The position numbers and the translations under genes were made by a program. DNA of 64,000 nucleotides from the NCBI RefSeq assembly GCF_013407185.1, contig NZ_CP026995.1, forward strand, positions 1,962,954-2,026,953, read 5' to 3'. The stretch is from Nitrosopumilus ureiphilus. GTDB lineage: Archaea; Thermoproteota; Nitrososphaeria; Nitrososphaerales; Nitrosopumilaceae. Shown here piece after piece: positions 61,050 through 64,000 of this stretch. The first letter of the stretch is position 1, and every line of letters begins with the position of its first letter. The notes below the pieces were generated by a model, which saw only the letters and a list, made by a program, of their open reading frames with translations, had not been told where the DNA came from and ran no database searches.

Positions 61050-62287
61050 GTTCAGAAATTAATCCAGACTACGTAAAACTAGTCTTGGAGAAAAGGCAGA
61101 GACTCAGGTTAGTACATGAGAAGTATTTCCCAGGAAAGTTTTGGGTGTTGGATTCGTGTCTGGCAGTACGAAACATACTCCAGATAGAGGATATTTCCTT
61201 GCCTTTCATGCTGGTTTTGCTGGGTCAGCCATCAGCAGGCAAGTCTACAATGATATCCTTTGTGGATTTTCCTGAAGATTGCTACTCGGTGGATTCGTTC
61301 ACTCCAAAGGCAATGGTGTCACACATGGCCAACAAGACTGAGGATCAATTGGCACAGATCGACATGCTAAGCAAAATTGCAGACAAAGTCTTTTTGACAT
61401 CAGATCTTGCCCCGATATTTTCTGTAAGAGAGGACAATCTCTTGGAAATTATTGGAATGCTGACTCGTATCTTAGATGGCAAAGGATACAAGAAAGATTC
61501 CGGTGCACACTCACAAAGAAAATACGATGATGTCTTCTTTGTATGGATTGGTGCTGTAGTTGAAGTCCCAAGAAAGGTATGGCCAATCATTGCGTCTCTT
61601 GGTCCGAAGATCTACTTTTTGAGAATAGATACAGAGATTTCTTTTGAGGAAGAACAAGAAAAGATTCTTGAGAACTTGGAAGGAATCAGTTACGAGCAAA
61701 AAGTAACTGAGATCAAGCAAGCAGTAAAGGAATATCTTGATGTCTTAAAGGAATTTCCAGGAATGGAGAATGGGAAGATCCCTTGGAACAAATCCAAAGA
61801 AGACAAACGTATCATGGTAAGACTGGTACAGTATTCTCAGTTGTTAGCAAGACTAAGAGGCCATGTGCCAGTAGAATATACCAAAGGTCAGGGTGGTGCA
61901 AACTATGGATTTCTTCCACCCATAATTGAAGATGCAAACAGGGCAACTGTTGCACTTTACAATTTGGCAAAAGGTCAAGCAGTTAACTGTGCTCGCAACT
62001 ACATTACAGAAGATGATTTACCAACTGTAAAGAAAGTAGTATTGTCTAGTGCTCCAAAAGAAAGAGTGGAATTACTCAAACTTTTAGTTGAGAACAATGG
62101 TGAACTGACCTCAACCAAATTCATGGAAGTGAAGAAGGTAACAAGAATGACTGCACTAAAGACCATGAAGCAGTTGGAGATACTTGACCTTGTAGACGAA
62201 GTAAAGATTTCAACTGTGACAAAGCCATGCACTGCGATACGATTGAAAGAGCACTTCATGTGGCTGGTTGAAGAAGGGATACAATAG
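61046..62287 (+). CDS. P-loop ATPase with C-terminal winged helix
   Basis: The 413-residue protein has Walker A LVLLGQPSAGKSTMISFVDF (about 55), Walker B-like VFLTSDLAPIFSV (about 112), the loop FVWIGAVVEVP (about 168) and a C-terminal winged helix (LLKLLVENNGELTSTKFMEV, TALKTMKQLEILDLV) for DNA binding. It looks like a replication-type or plasmid ATPase of mobile elements rather than a housekeeping enzyme. Higher G+C than the neighbours supports a foreign origin. It is the last gene of the RHH-small protein-ATPase operon. Confidence 0.75.
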   Translation: MSSEINPDYVKLVLEKRQRLRLVHEKYFPGKFWVLDSCLAVRNILQIEDISLPFMLVLLGQPSAGKSTMISFVDFPEDCYSVDSFTPKAMVSHMANKTEDQLAQIDMLSKIADKVFLTSDLAPIFSVREDNLLEIIGMLTRILDGKGYKKDSGAHSQRKYDDVFFVWIGAVVEVPRKVWPIIASLGPKIYFLRIDTEISFEEEQEKILENLEGISYEQKVTEIKQAVKEYLDVLKEFPGMENGKIPWNKSKEDKRIMVRLVQYSQLLARLRGHVPVEYTKGQGGANYGFLPPIIEDANRATVALYNLAKGQAVNCARNYITEDDLPTVKKVVLSSAPKERVELLKLLVENNGELTSTKFMEVKKVTRMTALKTMKQLEILDLVDEVKISTVTKPCTAIRLKEHFMWLVEEGIQ

Positions 62288-62335
62288 GCGCCTCTCTCAG
62301 GCCCTATTTTTTTATATTTTTTAAAAATATAGAAA
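62288..62335 (+). terminator. T-rich terminator after the ATPase gene
   Basis: The ATPase stop is followed by GGCGCC and GGCCC with a long T-rich run (T7 then ATATTTTTT). Archaeal terminators are mainly such T-tracts. Confidence 0.45.
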
Positions 62336-62357
62336 ATTACCCCCTGTGTGATATTTT

Positions 62358-62762
62358 TTATTTTTCTAAAACTTTTCTTATGATCCTATCAATGCATATT
62401 CCTGTTCTTTTCTCAATATCGTGCTCCCAGAATCGGAGAACCGACCATCCGTCTCTTCTGAGTTTTCTAGCAATCTTGGCATCACGTCTCATATTTCGTT
62501 CAATCTTATCTATCCAGAACTTCTGCCTAGGTTTTTTCTTCTTGTGATAATTGTATCCGTGCCAGAAATCTCCGTCGCAGAAGATTATGATCCTTTCTTC
62601 TTCTAGGACAAAGTCAGGATTCCCAAACATCTTTGGATACATCTTGTATGAAAAGCCCAGTCCTTTGAGAATCTCGTTCATCTGCAAGTCTATCTTTGTG
62701 TTGGTTCCCCTGATCCGGGACATTACCCATGATCTCTTTTCAGGAGTAAAGATGTCAGTCAT
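62358..62762 (-). CDS. vsr: Very-short-patch-repair (Vsr) type DNA endonuclease
   Basis: Vsr cuts at T:G mismatches left by deamination of 5-methylcytosine and usually travels with a C5 methylase. The 134-residue protein has the family blocks RSWVMSRIRGTNTKIDLQ (about 10), FGNPDFVLEEERIIIFCDGD with Asp catalysis (about 46), the FWHGYNYHKKKKPRQKFW zinc/His region (about 67), KIERNMRRDAKIARKL and VLRFWEHDIEK. The length fits. It is on the opposite strand, 51 bases from the proteolipid gene; a restriction enzyme follows at 63.4 kb. Confidence 0.9.
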   Translation of the reverse strand: MTDIFTPEKRSWVMSRIRGTNTKIDLQMNEILKGLGFSYKMYPKMFGNPDFVLEEERIIIFCDGDFWHGYNYHKKKKPRQKFWIDKIERNMRRDAKIARKLRRDGWSVLRFWEHDIEKRTGICIDRIIRKVLEK

Positions 62763-62812
62763 GGTTTTCTAATGAAGTTGAGTTAAATAGTGTAAAAAAT
62801 CTTCGAGATCAG

Positions 62813-63118
62813 ATGAAAACTATCGTCATGTTACTTTTGGCAGCATCAGCAATTTCAATTCTAGGTTCGACTGGGGTTGCATTTGCTCAAGAAGATGGTG
62901 CATCTAGTGGTGACTCTATGAAACTACTCGGTGCGGGCTTGGCATTTGGTATTGCAGCAGGCGGGGCAGGAATAGGTCTTGGCCAAGTAGGTGCAGCAGG
63001 TCTTGCAGTAATCAGTGAGAACCCAGCTTTACAATCTAAGGTGTTCATCTTCGTAGGTATGGTCGAATCAATCGCAATCTACGGCATTGTCATGATGTTT
63101 ATTATTCTAGGACAGTAG
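62813..63118 (+). CDS. atpK: A-type ATP synthase proteolipid subunit K
   Basis: The 101-residue protein forms the rotor ring. It starts with a cleavable-looking signal segment (MKTIVMLLLAASAISILGST) and then has two membrane helices, the Gly-rich AFGIAAGGAGIGLGQVGAAG (about 45) and KVFIFVGMVESIAIYGIVMM. The ion-carrying Glu is in the second helix (MVESIAIYG, about residue 89). It is alone here, between Vsr and the restriction-type genes, far from atpH at 43 kb. Confidence 0.93.
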   Translation: MKTIVMLLLAASAISILGSTGVAFAQEDGASSGDSMKLLGAGLAFGIAAGGAGIGLGQVGAAGLAVISENPALQSKVFIFVGMVESIAIYGIVMMFIILGQ

Positions 63119-63128
63119 CAGTTAATCC

Positions 63129-63371
63129 ATGAGAAAACCTCCAAAGGGGAGCAGTGAGTCGCTTTCATCTGAAAAATTATTTGGTGTTCTTAAGACAAAG
63201 GATCAGTGGGATAACTCAGAACTGCTGGAGTTTCTGATGCCATTGTATACCGCTTATGACAAGGAGGGTTTGGGGCACAGAATGCGGCAAATACTTTCGG
63301 AATACACGAAAAAAGGGCTGCTCAAAAAGATGGGAAGAGGCACATATTCTGTAATGTCAAAGACATGTTAA
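63129..63371 (+). CDS. Small winged-helix-like protein
   Basis: The 80-residue protein (ATG 63129) has helices with a wing-like end: SSEKLFGVLKTKDQWDNSEL, MPLYTAYDKEGLGHRMRQIL, and YTKKGLLKKMGRGTYSVM. The GLLKKMGRGTYS part looks like a winged-helix wing. It lies 10 bases after atpK and before the restriction gene, so it may regulate the latter. Confidence 0.6.
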   Translation: MRKPPKGSSESLSSEKLFGVLKTKDQWDNSELLEFLMPLYTAYDKEGLGHRMRQILSEYTKKGLLKKMGRGTYSVMSKTC

Positions 63372-63433
63372 CTCAGATAGTTAATTAGAAAAACAGCCGA
63401 ATTACTTTTAGGCTTTATTGGTACATAGATTTC

Positions 63434-64000
63434 ATGCCAAACAATTATGTCGATTTTGTTTCAGATGACGATTTTGAGTCCTGCGTCAGCTGGGTAGTAA
63501 GTGGGTATCAACAAAACGGCAACAGCGAGAGAAATGGAATCGATCCATTCAAAACTGTGTTTGACATGTACAATAAGGATATGTCATTTGCATCTTGGAA
63601 GAAGGCGGAAGAGGTTAGGCAAAATGACAAGACGGTAAACAACAAGGTAGGGGAATTCCACCAAAAACTTCTTGGCAGTGTTGATGGTTGGAGAGATCTT
63701 CAGACAGGGGATGTTGCAGATATTTGCAATGATGCTGAAACAATTTTTGTAGAGTTAAAGAATAGATGGAATACTGTAAAGGGATCAAATATGATTGACA
63801 TGTGGAAAGATCTTCATGACATAGTTACTAACTCACACAGAGGATCTACAGCGTATTGGGGATTCATTAACGCAAAAAATGGCAGCAGTGGCGAAAGTGC
63901 GTGGACAATTCAAGGAAAAACACATCCCAATGTGAAAAAGATTTGGGGGAAGAGTATTTACAAAATGATAACAGGGAAAGATGCAGCATTGGAAGAAGTG
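63434..64000 (+). CDS. Type II restriction endonuclease, Eco47II/Sau96I-like (cut by window edge)
   Basis: The frame opens at ATG 63434 and runs past the end (189 codons seen). It shows the family pattern as I remember it: NYVDFVSDDDFESCVSWVVS, IDPFKTVFDMYNKDMSFASW, KVGEFHQKLLGSVDGWRDL, DICNDAETIFVELKNRWNTV (catalytic Asp and Glu-x-Lys) and a YWGFINAKNG strand. Enzymes of this family cut GGNCC. A C5 methyltransferase should lie just beyond the window, and Vsr is 0.7 kb away. Confidence 0.85.
   Translation, partial: MPNNYVDFVSDDDFESCVSWVVSGYQQNGNSERNGIDPFKTVFDMYNKDMSFASWKKAEEVRQNDKTVNNKVGEFHQKLLGSVDGWRDLQTGDVADICNDAETIFVELKNRWNTVKGSNMIDMWKDLHDIVTNSHRGSTAYWGFINAKNGSSGESAWTIQGKTHPNVKKIWGKSIYKMITGKDAALEEV

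Overview
The window looks like chromosome of an ammonia-oxidising archaeon of the Nitrosopumilus type (Nitrososphaerota/Thaumarchaeota). The signs are low G+C, many TTG and GTG starts, a tRNA with non-canonical introns, archaeal information genes (TFE, NAC, Csl4, thermosome, L44e, S27e, TiaS, Dph2, Trm56), archaeal riboflavin enzymes, MptE and phasin-like proteins. Most of it is dense housekeeping DNA; accessory DNA is concentrated at about 3.9-5.1 kb, 31.9-32.8 kb, 40.8-42 kb and from 55 kb to the end.

Layout. 0-1.7 kb: hisD (partial) and hisG. 2.6-5.1 kb: a class II HMG-CoA reductase gene, with an intact tnpB next to it inside a 1,251-bp element that has 18-bp inverted ends and an 8-bp target duplication. 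5.1-12.5 kb: PQQ-type sugar dehydrogenase, an initiator tRNA-Met with two introns, tiaS, dph2, a TPR protein, an alcohol dehydrogenase, csl4 and pheA. 12.7-24.6 kb: a secreted surface protein, guaB, folP/mptE (back to back), guaA, a ROK kinase, the thermosome and adenine deaminase. 24.6-29.3 kb: L44e-S27e facing a five-gene late-cobalamin operon (cobD-cobQ-cbiB-cobS-cobY) whose CobQ has no glutaminase domain. 29.4-31.9 kb: asd, an Lrp/AsnC regulator that seems to start at ACG, and heme O synthase.

31.9-40.6 kb: two IS200/IS605-like right-end relics sharing a 98-bp near-perfect inverted repeat, then a run of phasin-like and unknown proteins, an acyl-CoA thioesterase and a UbiD decarboxylase. 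40.8-42 kb: an intact IS5-like element. 42-50.4 kb: a RuvC-fold protein, an A-ATPase peripheral-stalk subunit, NAC, an AbrB-PhoU regulator, HflX, Trm56, TFE, another phasin-like protein, an aldehyde dehydrogenase and a hemerythrin. 50.4-54.8 kb: a six-gene riboflavin operon (ribE-ribB-ribH-arfA-amidohydrolase-arfC) in which the amidohydrolase is a candidate for a missing step.

55-64 kb: a probable defence and mobile-element island. It holds a five-gene operon of a Shedu-like (SduA/DUF4263) protein with four small membrane proteins, a mini HNH-like protein, regulators, two ribbon-helix-helix-like mini proteins, a P-loop ATPase operon, a Vsr-type endonuclease and an Eco47II/Sau96I-like restriction enzyme cut by the window edge. 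The A-ATPase proteolipid gene lies among them. The Shedu/membrane-protein operon is the best candidate for an undescribed system. All functions are assigned by reading motifs; no database search was possible.
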